Shown here one piece after another: positions 37,001 to 46,393 of a stretch of DNA of 64,000 bases. This DNA is from Aeromicrobium endophyticum (GTDB lineage: Bacteria > Actinomycetota > Actinomycetes > Propionibacteriales > Nocardioidaceae). The position numbers were made by a program, and so were the translations under genes. The notes beneath the pieces are model-generated. The model ran no database searches and was not told where the DNA came from. It saw only the letters and a program-made list of their open reading frames with translations. Position 1 is the first letter of the stretch; each line of letters starts with the position of its first letter. The stretch is from NCBI RefSeq assembly GCF_003586285.1, contig NZ_QUBR01000002.1, positions 558,001 through 622,000 on the forward strand, given 5' to 3'.

Positions 37001-37420
37001 TCAGGGAGTGCAGGCGGGGCAGGTGCCCCAGTAGATGACCTCGGCCTCGTCGATCGCGTAGCCGTGGTTGTCGGACGCCACCAGGCACGGCGCGCTGCCG
37101 TGCGCGCAGTCGACGTCGGCGATCGAGCCGCACGACCGGCACACCACGTGGTGGTGGTTGTCGCCGACCCGCGCCTCGTAGCGCGACAGCGAGCCGGACG
37201 GCTGGATGCGGCGGACGAGACCGGCACCCGTCAGCACCTTGAGCACGTCGTAGACGGCCTGGTGCGAGACGTCGCCCACCTGCGTGCGCACCTCGCCGAT
37301 GATGGTCTCGGTGTCGGCGTGCGGGTGCTCGTGCACCGCCGTCAGCACCGCGACGCGCGGACGCGTGACGCGCAGGTCGGCTGCTCGGACGAGCTGCTCG
37401 ATCTCGACGGCGGTGGGCAT
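37001..37420 (-). CDS. furA: FurA-like Fur family repressor
   Basis: A 139-residue Fur protein. The HTH lies in DTETIIGEVRTQVGDVSHQAVYDVLKVL, then NHHHVVCRSCG gives the metal-binding histidines with a C-x2-C zinc site, and GTCPAC a second C-x2-C. The pairing with katG is the mycobacterial/streptomycete furA-katG arrangement, where FurA senses peroxide through its bound metal and represses both genes. Its promoter carries a FurA-like box at 37441-37455. Confidence 0.93.
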   Translation of the reverse strand: MPTAVEIEQLVRAADLRVTRPRVAVLTAVHEHPHADTETIIGEVRTQVGDVSHQAVYDVLKVLTGAGLVRRIQPSGSLSRYEARVGDNHHHVVCRSCGSIADVDCAHGSAPCLVASDNHGYAIDEAEVIYWGTCPACTP

Positions 37421-37426
37421 GTCTCC

Positions 37427-37455
37427 ACCCTACGGACAAACTTGAATGAGTCAAG
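37427..37455 (-). promoter_or_regulatory. furA-katG promoter with FurA-type box
   Basis: On the minus strand TTGACT (37454-37449) and TAGGGT (37432-37427) are 16 bp apart, and CTTGA-N5-TCAAG (37441-37455) overlaps the -35. The sequence TTGACTCATTCAAG closely resembles the mycobacterial FurA box. The predicted start site falls at or next to the furA ATG. Confidence 0.65.
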
Positions 37456-37512
37456 GAAAGACACGCGCTGTTCTCCCGATCGTCACCGCCGCGTGGCTGT
37501 TAGCGTGCGTTC

Positions 37513-39048
37513 GTGACGATCCGACCCGAGCTGCTCGACCTGCTGGCCCGACGCGCACTGACCGAGGACGCAGCCCGTCCCGACGCCGTCGAGCGCCTGC
37601 ACGCCCGCGGCGGCCGCACCGCCCGCGAGAACGTCGCCGACCTCGTCGATGACGGCAGCTTCGTCGAGTACGGACGCTTCGTCACCGCCGCCCAGGCCGG
37701 GCGCCGCACCGACGACGACCTGCTCGACCGCACCGTGGCCGACGGCATCGTGGGCGGCATCGCCACCGTCGACGGGCACGCCTGCGCCGTCATGTCGTAC
37801 GACTACCTCGTCATGGCCGGCACCCAGGGCATGCGCGGCCACCGCAAGACCGACCGCCTGCTCGACGTCGTCACCCAGCTCGCGCTGCCCACGGTGTTCT
37901 TCGCCTCAGGCGGCGGCGGACGTCCCGGCGACACCGACATCCCGCTCGTGTCGGCCCTCGACGTCACGACCTTCGCCGCGTGGGCGCGGCTGTCGGGCCG
38001 CGTGCCGCGCATCGCCGTCGTCGACGGCAGCTGCTTCGCCGGCAACGCCGTCATCGCGGGCTGCGCCGACCTGATCGTCGCCACCCCGCGGGCGTCCCTC
38101 GGCATGGGCGGTCCCGCCATGATCGCCGGCGGCGGCCTGGGCGACGTCGATGCCGCCGACGTGGGACCGGTCGACGTCATGACCGCCAACGGGGTCATCG
38201 ACGTCGTGGTGGACGCCGACGACGTCATCGACGAGGCCCGCCGCCTGCTCGGCTACTTCACCGGGCCGACGGACGACTGGACGGCACCCGACCAGTCGTG
38301 GCTGCGCGAGGCCGTGCCCGAGGGCGAGCGGCGCTCGTACGACGTCGTCCCGATCGTCAAGACCATCTGCGACGACGACAGCGTCACGGTGCTGCGCCCC
38401 TCGTTCGCTCCCGAGCTCGTCACCGCCCTCGGACGCGTCGAGGGCCGCACGGTCGGCATCGTCGCCAACGACACGCGACACACCGCCGGCGCCATCACCG
38501 CCGACGCCGGCGACAAGGCCGCCCGGTTCCTGCAGCTGTGCGACGCCCACGGCTTCCCCGTCGTCTCGCTGGTCGACACCCCCGGCATGATGGTCGGCCC
38601 GGACGCCGAGCAGACCGGGCTGGTGCGGCACACGTCCCGGCTGCTGGTGGCCGGCGCCCAGCTGAGCGTCCCGCTCATCGGCGTGGTGCTGCGACGCGCC
38701 TACGGGCTCGGCGCCCAGGCGATGCTGGGCGGCAGTACCCACGAGCCGCTCATGACGGTCGGCTGGCCCGGGGCACATCTCGGGGCGATGGGCCTGGAGG
38801 GCGCCGTCCGCCTCGCGATGCGCAAGGAGCTCGAGGCCATCGACGACCTCGAGGAGCGTGAGCAGCAGGTGCGCGAGCTGACCGCCCACGCCCAGGCCAA
38901 CGCCTCGGCGCTCAACGTCGCTCGACACTTCGAGATCGACGACGTGATCGATCCGGCCGAGACGCGCGGCCTGGTCGCACAGCTGATCTCCGCCGCAGCA
39001 CGCGACGGACGCCTCACCGGCAGCGGCGCCCGCATCGACACCTGGTGA
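37513..39048 (+). CDS. Acyl-CoA carboxylase carboxyltransferase (beta-type)
   Basis: A 511-residue carboxyltransferase with both crotonase-fold halves. Characteristic pieces are RENVADLVDDGSFVEYG, the oxyanion-hole glycine segment DGSCFAGNAVIAGCAD in the N half, and VDTPGMMVGPDAEQTGLVRH with RRAYGLGAQAMLGG in the C half. It probably transfers carboxyl groups to acetyl- or propionyl-CoA together with a biotin carboxylase encoded elsewhere. GTG start at 37513. It diverges from furA and is a single-gene unit; the acyl-CoA is not determinable. Confidence 0.85.
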   Translation: MTIRPELLDLLARRALTEDAARPDAVERLHARGGRTARENVADLVDDGSFVEYGRFVTAAQAGRRTDDDLLDRTVADGIVGGIATVDGHACAVMSYDYLVMAGTQGMRGHRKTDRLLDVVTQLALPTVFFASGGGGRPGDTDIPLVSALDVTTFAAWARLSGRVPRIAVVDGSCFAGNAVIAGCADLIVATPRASLGMGGPAMIAGGGLGDVDAADVGPVDVMTANGVIDVVVDADDVIDEARRLLGYFTGPTDDWTAPDQSWLREAVPEGERRSYDVVPIVKTICDDDSVTVLRPSFAPELVTALGRVEGRTVGIVANDTRHTAGAITADAGDKAARFLQLCDAHGFPVVSLVDTPGMMVGPDAEQTGLVRHTSRLLVAGAQLSVPLIGVVLRRAYGLGAQAMLGGSTHEPLMTVGWPGAHLGAMGLEGAVRLAMRKELEAIDDLEEREQQVRELTAHAQANASALNVARHFEIDDVIDPAETRGLVAQLISAAARDGRLTGSGARIDTW

Positions 39049-39118
39049 TCCGGCTCGCCTCGACGCCGCGGTGTCGCCGTCCATCCCCTACGTTGGATGA
39101 CGGACGACAGGAGGCAGC

Positions 39119-40585
39119 ATGCTCGCAGGCAGGTACGAGCTCGATCACGAGATCGGTCGCGGCGGCATGGGCTCGGTATGGCTCGGTCACGACACCGTGC
39201 TGGGTCGCGACGTCGCCGTCAAGCAGATCGGCATGACGACCGGCGGCACCGCACCCGACCTCGAGCGCGCCGAGCGCGAGGCCCACCTGGCCGCCCGCAT
39301 CAACCACCAGAACGTCGTGGCCGTCTACGACCTCGTCGACGAGGACGGCTTCCAGTGGCTGGTGATGGAGCACGTCGACGGTCCGACACTGGCCGGCCTC
39401 ATCGCCGAGCGCGGGTGGATCGAGGCCGCCGACCTCGCCCCCATCGCCGAGCAGGTGGCCCGCGCGCTGGCCGCCGCCCACGCGCACGGCATCGTGCACC
39501 GTGACGTCAAGCCGTCCAACATCCTGCTCACCAGCGGCGGGGTCGCCAAGCTCTCCGACTTCGGGGTGGCCCGGGCCCAGGCGGACGCCTCGCTCACCCA
39601 GACCGGACTGGTCACCGGCTCCCCCGCGTACCTGTCGCCCGAGGTCGCCAGCGGACGCACCGCCACCAGCGCGAGCGACGTCTGGTCGCTCGGCGCGTCG
39701 CTGTTCCACGCCCTGAGCGGGCACCCGCCGTACTCGGTCGGCGACAACGTGCTGGGCGCGCTGTACCGCATCGTCAACGAGGAGCCGCCGCGTCTCGACG
39801 ACGGCCCGATGACCGCGCTGGTCACCTCGATGATGCAGCACGATCCCGACGCACGGCCGTCGATGGCTGCCGTCGAGCACACCGCGGCATCGCTGCCACG
39901 AGGCCCGGTCGCGCCGCCGATCGACCTCGAGGCGACACAGGGGTTCGCGGCCTTCGGCGAGACACAGCCCGTGCCGGAGGCGCCGACCGTCGCCGCTCCC
40001 CCGAGCGCCACGACCGCGTTCAGGCCCTTGGCTCCGCCGATCCCCGAGCGCGAGCCCGAGCCAGACCCACAGGCGGCGCCCCTGGTCGCGTCGCACGCGG
40101 GCGACACGCCGCGCCGCTCGCGGATGATCTGGGTCGCCGTCGGCGCGGTCGCCGCGCTGATCGCGGTGGTCGTCGGGCTGCGGCTCGGAGGCGGCGACGA
40201 CGACCAGCCGGTCGCCGACTCCCCCAGCTCGTCGGCACCCGCCCCCACGTCAGCACCCACGACCGACGCTCCCGCTGAGGACGCCACGACGCAGGCCCTC
40301 AAGGGCTTTGTCGCCGACTACCTCACGACGGCGCCCAACGACCCGGACGCCGGTTTCGCGATGCTGACGCCCGACTTCCAGAAGCAGAGCAAGGGCATCA
40401 AGGGATACAAGGGCTTCTGGGGCCGCGTGTCGAACCTCGACGTCCAGCAGGTCTCGGCCGACCCCGCGTCGCTGCGCGTGTCGTACACCTACTCGTACGA
40501 CCTCGACGGCGACTCGCGCTCCGACGCGGTCACGCTGCAGCTCGAGAAGTCCGGCGACAGCTTCCTGATCGCCGGCGAGGTCTGA
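39119..40585 (+). CDS. Membrane Ser/Thr protein kinase (Pkn type)
   Basis: A 488-residue kinase. The glycine loop GRGGMGSVW, the lysine in VAVKQIG, HRDVKPSN and DFGVARA are intact, so it should be active. A proline-rich linker leads to one membrane helix near residues 336-358 (MIWVAVGAVAALIAVVVGL) and an extracellular domain of about 130 residues without PASTA repeats, ending in a region that resembles a small NTF2-like sensor. ATG 39119 follows GGAGG. It would phosphorylate cytosolic targets in response to an outside signal. Confidence 0.92.
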   Translation: MLAGRYELDHEIGRGGMGSVWLGHDTVLGRDVAVKQIGMTTGGTAPDLERAEREAHLAARINHQNVVAVYDLVDEDGFQWLVMEHVDGPTLAGLIAERGWIEAADLAPIAEQVARALAAAHAHGIVHRDVKPSNILLTSGGVAKLSDFGVARAQADASLTQTGLVTGSPAYLSPEVASGRTATSASDVWSLGASLFHALSGHPPYSVGDNVLGALYRIVNEEPPRLDDGPMTALVTSMMQHDPDARPSMAAVEHTAASLPRGPVAPPIDLEATQGFAAFGETQPVPEAPTVAAPPSATTAFRPLAPPIPEREPEPDPQAAPLVASHAGDTPRRSRMIWVAVGAVAALIAVVVGLRLGGGDDDQPVADSPSSSAPAPTSAPTTDAPAEDATTQALKGFVADYLTTAPNDPDAGFAMLTPDFQKQSKGIKGYKGFWGRVSNLDVQQVSADPASLRVSYTYSYDLDGDSRSDAVTLQLEKSGDSFLIAGEV

Positions 40586-42631
40586 TCAGCCGGCCCAGAA
40601 GCCGCGTCGGCCGCCGAACATGTCGCCGGGGCCACCGCCTCCGCCGCCGCGCCGGCGCGAGCCCAGGTACGAGCCGACGACCGCCGCGCCGAGGTCGTCG
40701 AGCTCGGGCGCCACGACGGTGCCGCCGGCCCGCTGGGCCATCGACTGGATGAAGCGCGCCAGACCCGGGTCCTCACCCAGGCGGAAGAACGTGGTCTGTG
40801 CACCGAGACGGGTCGCGTTGTCGAGCTCACGCACCGCGTACGCGATGGTCAGCGGGTGCGGCGGGTACTCGAAGTAGACCTCGCCGCTGCTCTCGAGGTG
40901 CGACGTCGGCTCACCGTCGGTGACGATCAGCAGCACCGGCTGCGCGTTGGGGTGCTTGCGGAAGTGCCGGTTGGCCAGCAGCAGCGCGTGGTGCAGGTTG
41001 GTGCCCTTGGCGTACATCGCGTCGAGGCCCGTGAGCTGCTCGATGTCCATCACCTCGGCGTGGCGGCCGAACGCGATGAGCTGCAGGTCGTCGCCGCGGA
41101 AGCGGCTCTTGATGAGCGTGTGCAGCGCCAGCGCGGTGCGCTTCATGGGCACCCAGCGGCCGTCCATCGCCATCGAGAAGGACGTGTCGACCAGCAGCGC
41201 GACGCAGGCCTGCGTGCGGGCCTCGGTCTCCTGCACCTCGACGTCGCCGATCTCGATGCGGACGCCGTGGCCCGTGGCCCCGCCCTCGCCCGCCGTGCGG
41301 GTCAGGGCGTTGGTGATGGTGCGGGTGACGTCCCACGGCTCGGTGTCGCCGAAGGCCCACTCGCGGGTGGCGCCCGACCGCTCGCCGGCCGCACCGGACT
41401 GGCGGACGTCACGGGCGCCCTGGCGTCCGGACATCTTGTCGGCGACGTCGCGCAGCAGCGCCTTGCCGAGCTGCCGCATGGCCTTGGGGGTCAGCTTGAG
41501 CTGCCCGTCGGAGCCGCGCTTGAGCGTGCCGCTGTCGCGCAGCGCCTTCTCGAGCTGCTGCAACGTGCGGGCGTCGACCGCCGCCTCGTCGCCGAGCTGG
41601 CGCGAGAGCTTGTCGAGGTCGAGATCGTCCATGCGCGAGCCGTCGTACGACTGCGCCAGCTGCTCGGCGAGATCGTCGAGGTCGGCGATGTCCTGGAAGA
41701 CGCCGGTGCCGTCGCCGAGGCCGAGACCCTCCTCGCCGTCCATGCGCTCGGAGCCGCCCCAGTCCTCGCCGGGACGCATGGCCTGCAGGTTGCCGTCGAG
41801 CTGGGCCAGCGACTGCATCAGCTCGGGCGAGCCGAAGGCCTGCTGCGCCAGCGCGTCGAGCTCGGCGCGCTGCTCGGCCGTCATCGAGTTGCGCATGCGC
41901 TGCGCCGCGGCGGACCGCTGGGCCAGCGCGTCGAGCAGCTCGTCGACCGTCTGCGGGTTCTCGGGGAAGAACTCGCCGTGCTTGGCCATGAACTCGTCGA
42001 ACTGCTCCTGCGTGCCCTCACCGCTGCGGTGCTTCTCGAGCAGGCTGTTGAGGTCGTCGAGCATCTCGTTGATCGCGGCGCGGTCCTCGTCGGTCGCGCT
42101 CTCGAGAGCGTCCTTCATGCCGGCGAAGCGTTGGTCGAGCATCTCGCGACCGAGCAGGTCCTTGATCTTCTCGAAGTCGGCGCGAGCCTCGCTGCTCTGC
42201 CACTCGTAGCCGTTCAGCTCGCTGACGGCGGCTGCGGGCGACGGCGAGAGGTTGTCGAGCTGCATCTCGGCCAGCGTGCGGTCGGCGTCGTCCATCTCGA
42301 CGTCGCGGGCCAGCTGCTTGCGCTCGCTGAGGACGGCGCGGTCGAGCAGCTCCTTGATCTCTTGCAGCGTGCCGTCGAGGTTGTGCTTCTGGGCGAGCTC
42401 GCGTCGCTTCTCCTGCACCCGTCGAGCGAGGTCGTCGAGACCGGCCTGGTCGCGTCCTCCCCGCCGCAGGAACTCGCGCATCGCGAGCTCGGGCGAGTAG
42501 CCGGCCATGACGTCCTCGCCGATCTGGTCGAGCGCCTCGGACAGGTCGACCGGCGGGGCCAGCGGATCGGGCCCGTCGACGTACTTGCCGTAGCGGGACG
42601 CGCGGGTGAGGCGGCGGTTGGCCCTAGCCAT
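40586..42631 (-). CDS. VWA-domain protein paired with MoxR ATPase
   Basis: A 681-residue protein. The N-terminal two thirds is acidic and helical; the C-terminal von Willebrand A domain has the MIDAS motif DTSFSMAMDG, a KGTNLHHAL threonine and VTDGEPTSH. The gene overlaps the preceding MoxR gene by 8 bp (start ATG 42631). MoxR/VWA pairs act as chaperone-like complexes that insert metals or assemble protein complexes; the client is unknown here. A glycine-rich tail (RRRGGGGGGPG) closes it. Confidence 0.88.
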   Translation of the reverse strand: MARANRRLTRASRYGKYVDGPDPLAPPVDLSEALDQIGEDVMAGYSPELAMREFLRRGGRDQAGLDDLARRVQEKRRELAQKHNLDGTLQEIKELLDRAVLSERKQLARDVEMDDADRTLAEMQLDNLSPSPAAAVSELNGYEWQSSEARADFEKIKDLLGREMLDQRFAGMKDALESATDEDRAAINEMLDDLNSLLEKHRSGEGTQEQFDEFMAKHGEFFPENPQTVDELLDALAQRSAAAQRMRNSMTAEQRAELDALAQQAFGSPELMQSLAQLDGNLQAMRPGEDWGGSERMDGEEGLGLGDGTGVFQDIADLDDLAEQLAQSYDGSRMDDLDLDKLSRQLGDEAAVDARTLQQLEKALRDSGTLKRGSDGQLKLTPKAMRQLGKALLRDVADKMSGRQGARDVRQSGAAGERSGATREWAFGDTEPWDVTRTITNALTRTAGEGGATGHGVRIEIGDVEVQETEARTQACVALLVDTSFSMAMDGRWVPMKRTALALHTLIKSRFRGDDLQLIAFGRHAEVMDIEQLTGLDAMYAKGTNLHHALLLANRHFRKHPNAQPVLLIVTDGEPTSHLESSGEVYFEYPPHPLTIAYAVRELDNATRLGAQTTFFRLGEDPGLARFIQSMAQRAGGTVVAPELDDLGAAVVGSYLGSRRRGGGGGGPGDMFGGRRGFWAG

Positions 42632-44024
42632 AGATGGTCTCGCCCCCGCCGCTCTCCTTGCTGACCTTGCGCGCGAGGTAGAGGCCCTCGAGCGCCAGCT
42701 CGATGGCACCGGCCCGCTGACCGTCGTTGGTCGCGCCGAGGCGGTCGCACACCTCGTCGTACAGCTCGGACTCGCCGAGGGTCGGCAGGCCGGTCAGGAA
42801 GTCGCGGGCCGTGACCTGCTCGCCCGTCGTGACCATGACACCGTTCTCAATGGCCTCGACCAGCAGCGTGAAGTCGATGCCACGGAAGTGCTCGCGCACC
42901 GTCTGCGCGGTGGCCGTGCGCAGCAGGTGGTCGAGGATCTCGTCCTCGCGCCCCTCCTCGCCCGACTCGAACTCGATCTTGCCGCCGAGCACGTCGACGG
43001 CGGTCTCGAGGTCGACGGGTCGTGCGACGGCGACGTCTTCGCCTTGGCGCGTGGCGCGGTGGATCGCCGCGGCGGCGATCGTCTCGGCACCCGCGATCGC
43101 GAAGCGGGCGCTGACGCCGCTGCGCTGGTCGACCGCCGGCGACTCGCGCAGAGCACGCGTGAACCGGGCCAGGATCTCGACGAGGTAGTCGGGCACCTCG
43201 GCGACCAGGTCGGCCTCCTGACGGATGACGGCGACCTCGTCGACCAGCTCGGTCGGGTAGTGCGTGCGGATCTCGGCGCCGAAGCGGTCCTTCAGCGGCG
43301 TGATGATGCGGCCGCGGTTGGTGTAGTCCTCGGGGTTGGCGCTGGCCACGACCAGGACGTCGAGCGGCAGGCGCAGCACGTAGCCGCGGATCTGGATGTC
43401 GCGCTCCTCCATCACGTTGAGCATCGCGACCTGGATGCGCTCGGCGAGGTCGGGCAGCTCGTTGATGGCGACGATGCCGCGGTGGCTGCGTGGGATGAGC
43501 CCGAAGTGGATCGTCTCGGGGTCGCCCAGGCTGCGTCCCTCGGCGACCTTCATGGGGTCGACGTCGCCGATCAGGTCGGCGACGGACGTGTCGGGGGTGG
43601 CGAGCTTCTCGGCGTAGCGCTCGTCACGGCCGCGCCACGCGACCGGCAGGTCGTCGCCCAGCTCGGCGGCCCGGCGCAGGCTGGCCGTGGTGATCGGCTC
43701 GTAGGGGTGCTCCCCTAGCTCGGAGCCCTCGATGACCGGCGACCACTCGTCGAGCAGGCCCACCATCGTGCGCAGCAGGCGAGTCTTGCCCTGGCCGCGC
43801 TCGCCCAGCAGCACGATGTCGTGCCCCGCGATGAGGGCGCGCTCGAGCTGAGGCACGACGGTCGACTCGAAGCCGTGCAGGCCCGGCCACGGATCGCGGC
43901 CCTCGCGCAGGGCGGCGAGCAGGTTGTCGCGGATCTCGACGCGCAGGGTCTTGAGCACGTGCCCCGAGGCGCGCAGCTCGCCCAGGGTCGAGATGGCAGG
44001 AGCGGGAGCGGTGGATGCAGTCAC
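42624..44024 (-). CDS. MoxR-type AAA+ ATPase (Mg-chelatase-like)
   Basis: About 466 residues from a GTG at 44024 (a longer frame to 44072 is possible). Walker A is GERGQGKTRLL near residue 74, and the second-strand region includes GIVAINELPDLAERIQVAMLNVMEERDI, with Walker B modified to N-E (INEL instead of the usual DE). VASANPEDYTNRGRIITPLKDRF is the sensor region, as in magnesium chelatase ChlI and MoxR. It is coupled to the VWA gene and should work with it as an ATP-driven assembly machine. Confidence 0.87.
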   Translation of the reverse strand: MTASTAPAPAISTLGELRASGHVLKTLRVEIRDNLLAALREGRDPWPGLHGFESTVVPQLERALIAGHDIVLLGERGQGKTRLLRTMVGLLDEWSPVIEGSELGEHPYEPITTASLRRAAELGDDLPVAWRGRDERYAEKLATPDTSVADLIGDVDPMKVAEGRSLGDPETIHFGLIPRSHRGIVAINELPDLAERIQVAMLNVMEERDIQIRGYVLRLPLDVLVVASANPEDYTNRGRIITPLKDRFGAEIRTHYPTELVDEVAVIRQEADLVAEVPDYLVEILARFTRALRESPAVDQRSGVSARFAIAGAETIAAAAIHRATRQGEDVAVARPVDLETAVDVLGGKIEFESGEEGREDEILDHLLRTATAQTVREHFRGIDFTLLVEAIENGVMVTTGEQVTARDFLTGLPTLGESELYDEVCDRLGATNDGQRAGAIELALEGLYLARKVSKESGGGETIYG

Positions 44025-44082
44025 GTCCAAAACGCTACTCCTGCCCGCAACGGTGGAGGGCGCTCCAGCCACCGCCGTCCGG

Positions 44083-44493
44083 TCAGTCCAGGACGCCGAG
44101 CGACTCGAACAACTCGCGCAGCGCCTTCTGGCCCTGCGCGTAGGCGCCGACGTCCGGCATGCCGCGCCACGAGACGTGCTGCGCGTCGCTCATCGCCGGC
44201 GCTCCGGCGATGCCGGTGCCCGACTCGAGCAGCGCCGTCAGCTCGTCGGACGGCCGGGGCGACGTCCGTCCTCCCACGGCGGTGAGGATCGAGGCCTTCT
44301 CGCCCTCGATGCTGACGGTCAGGATGCCCATGCCCTTCTTGACCCGGACGTCGCTCACGGGCGCCTGCCAGACGACCTGCAGGTCGTTCGACTGCAGCGT
44401 CAGGTGGCTGCCGTCGGACGTCAGGGCTCCGGGGCGGGCGACGCCCATCAGGTAGTTCTCGCGGTAGTAGACGAACGCGCGCACGGTCTCCAT
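44083..44493 (-). CDS. Conserved-looking hypothetical protein
   Basis: A 136-residue soluble protein. It opens METVRAFVYYRENYLMGVARPGAL and has a beta-rich first half (LQVVWQAPVSDVRVKKGMGILTV, resembling a PH-like or membrane-associated fold), then a flexible middle and a final helix GQKALRELFESLGVLD. No catalytic motif is visible. It lies between the MoxR gene and the divergent MntR-like gene, 27 bp from the latter. Function unknown. Confidence 0.7.
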   Translation of the reverse strand: METVRAFVYYRENYLMGVARPGALTSDGSHLTLQSNDLQVVWQAPVSDVRVKKGMGILTVSIEGEKASILTAVGGRTSPRPSDELTALLESGTGIAGAPAMSDAQHVSWRGMPDVGAYAQGQKALRELFESLGVLD

Positions 44494-44520
44494 GCCACGA
44501 GTCTGTCGTATCCTCTCGGC

Positions 44521-45270
44521 GTGGCGAACAGACGCAACGTGGTCGCGGTCGAGGACTGCCTCAAGGCCATCTACTCCGTCGGCGAGTGGGACGAGTCCGC
44601 GCGCACCGTCGGTGACATCGCAGCCCGGCTGCGGGCGTCCACCTCGTCGGTCTCGGAGATGGTCAAGCGCCTCACCGACGACGGCCTGGTCGAGCACGAG
44701 CGCTACGGCCACGTCGACCTGACCGAGACCGGGCTCGCGCGAGCCCTGCAGATGGTGCGACGCCACCGGCTCATCGAGACCTATCTCGTCACGGCGCTCG
44801 ACTACGGCTGGGACGAGGTGCACGACGAGGCCGAGGTGCTCGAGCACGCCATCTCCGACCTCATGCTCGACCGGATGGACCGGCGGCTCGGCCAGCCGTG
44901 GCGCGATCCGCACGGCGACGCGATCCCGACGTCCGAGGGCGTCCTGCACCGACCCGTCGCCCGTCCGCTCGGCGAGCTCGCCGAGGACGAGGGCGGCCAC
45001 GTCGTCCGCATCGACGACGACGACCCCGAGCTGCTGCGCTGGTTCGCCGAGCACGGGCTGGTGCTCGACGTCGGCCTCACCGTGACGGGTCGCAAGCCGT
45101 TCGGAGGTGCCACCGAGGTACGGGTCGACACCGCCGACGGCTCGACGACGCTCGACCTGGGGCTGCAGGCCGTCGCCGCGCTCTGGATCGGCCCCACTCC
45201 CCCGGTCGACGCGACCTCCGGCGGCTGCCACTACGCCGCGTGCGAGCACGTCGGACCGGAGAGTTCGTAA
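44521..45270 (+). CDS. DtxR/MntR-type metal-dependent regulator
   Basis: A 249-residue protein. The winged HTH has VGDIAARLRASTSSVSEMVKRLTDDGLVEH, and the dimerisation/metal domain has MVRRHRLIETYLVTALDYGWDEVHDEAEVLEHAIS, with the His/Glu ligand positions of DtxR/MntR. A C-terminal FeoA-like domain spans about residues 150-225. Start GTG 44521. It is followed 65 bp later by a Ca2+/cation antiporter, so it probably senses Mn2+ or Fe2+ and controls cation export (inference). A hairpin with 8-bp arms surrounds its stop codon. Confidence 0.88.
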   Translation: MANRRNVVAVEDCLKAIYSVGEWDESARTVGDIAARLRASTSSVSEMVKRLTDDGLVEHERYGHVDLTETGLARALQMVRRHRLIETYLVTALDYGWDEVHDEAEVLEHAISDLMLDRMDRRLGQPWRDPHGDAIPTSEGVLHRPVARPLGELAEDEGGHVVRIDDDDPELLRWFAEHGLVLDVGLTVTGRKPFGGATEVRVDTADGSTTLDLGLQAVAALWIGPTPPVDATSGGCHYAACEHVGPESS

Positions 45271-45281
45271 ACCCGAACTCT
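45260..45281. repeat. 8-bp-arm inverted repeat around the regulator's stop codon
   Basis: AGAGTTCG (45260-45267) and CGAACTCT (45274-45281) flank TAAACC, which includes the TAA stop of the MntR-like gene. It could be an attenuating hairpin or an operator controlling the antiporter that begins at 45336. Confidence 0.5.
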
Positions 45282-45335
45282 GCTGTTGGGGCGACGACGT
45301 TTGCCTCGGTCGCGCACGACCATAGCGTCGGACGC

Positions 45336-46382
45336 ATGGTTCACGTGCTCCTGCTGGTCGTCTGCGCCGTCGCGATCTATCTCTCGTGCGAGTGGTTCGT
45401 CAACGCCATCGAGTGGCTCGGCGTCCGCATGAAGGTCGGCGGGGTCGCGGTCGGCACGATCCTCGCCGCAGCCGGCACCGCGCTGCCCGAGTCGGTCGTG
45501 ACGCTGATGGCGGTGCTGTTCGGCAGCGAGAAGAACGGCAACGACATCGCGGTCGGTGCCGCGATGGGTGGCCCGCTCGTCGTCGGCACCCTGGCCTACG
45601 CCGTCACGGGGGCGATGCTGTTCCTGCGGTTCCGCAAGAAGCGGGCGATGGCGCTGGCCGCTGCGGGCCCTGGCGAGCCGGCCCCCGGAGGTCACGACCT
45701 GCGCATCGACGAGGGAATCGACACCCATCGCCTCGCCCGCGACCAGGTCTGGTTCCTCAGCATCTTCGTGTTCAAGGTGGCGCTCGGACTCGTGGCGTTC
45801 GCGATCAAGCCGTGGCTCGGCCTGCTGTTCCTCGCGGCCTACGGCGTCTACTTCTACCGCGAGATGACCAGCGAGGGCGAGGACGCGTCGGCCGACGACC
45901 TCGAGCCGCTCAAGCTGCGTCCGAAGGCTGCCACCCCCGGCACGTGGTTCGTCGTGGCCCAGACCGTCGGCTCGCTGGCCGTGATCTTCGCGGCGTCGCA
46001 GGTGTTCGTGAAGCAGCTCGAGTGGGCCGGTCCTGCCCTCGGCCTGCCGGCCGTCGTCGTCGCCCTGCTGCTGTCGCCCATCGCGACCGAGCTGCCCGAG
46101 ATCATGAACGCGATCATCTGGGTGCGCCAGGGCAAGGCCAACCTGGCCCTCGCCAACATCTCGGGCTCGATGATGATCCAGGCGACCGTCCCGTCGGCGA
46201 TCGGGATCGGTTTCACGAGCTGGAAGTTCGACACCCCCTTGATGCTCGCGGGCTTCGCGACCCTCGCCTCGGTGGCCTACCTGCTGTGGGTCATGCACCA
46301 GAAGTCGTTCACGGCGACGAAGCTGTTCTACGCCGGCGGCTTCTACCTGGTCTTCGCCGCCGGGCTCGTGCTGACGGTCTGA
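45336..46382 (+). CDS. Ca2+/cation antiporter (CaCA, YrbG-like)
   Basis: A 348-residue membrane protein with about ten helices in two inverted repeats. The alpha repeats carry GTALPESVVTLM and PIATELPEIMNAI, the ion-binding motif of Na+/Ca2+ exchanger family proteins (YrbG-like). It exchanges Ca2+ or another divalent ion against H+ or Na+ at the cytoplasmic membrane. It sits downstream of the MntR-like regulator in the same direction, which suggests Mn2+ as an alternative substrate. Confidence 0.9.
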   Translation: MVHVLLLVVCAVAIYLSCEWFVNAIEWLGVRMKVGGVAVGTILAAAGTALPESVVTLMAVLFGSEKNGNDIAVGAAMGGPLVVGTLAYAVTGAMLFLRFRKKRAMALAAAGPGEPAPGGHDLRIDEGIDTHRLARDQVWFLSIFVFKVALGLVAFAIKPWLGLLFLAAYGVYFYREMTSEGEDASADDLEPLKLRPKAATPGTWFVVAQTVGSLAVIFAASQVFVKQLEWAGPALGLPAVVVALLLSPIATELPEIMNAIIWVRQGKANLALANISGSMMIQATVPSAIGIGFTSWKFDTPLMLAGFATLASVAYLLWVMHQKSFTATKLFYAGGFYLVFAAGLVLTV

Positions 46383-46393
46383 GCCTGCCGACG

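Noticed and set aside
42624..42631. Apparent frameshift between the MoxR and VWA genes
   Set aside because: The 8-bp overlap is a normal stop/start arrangement in two different frames, and both proteins are complete.
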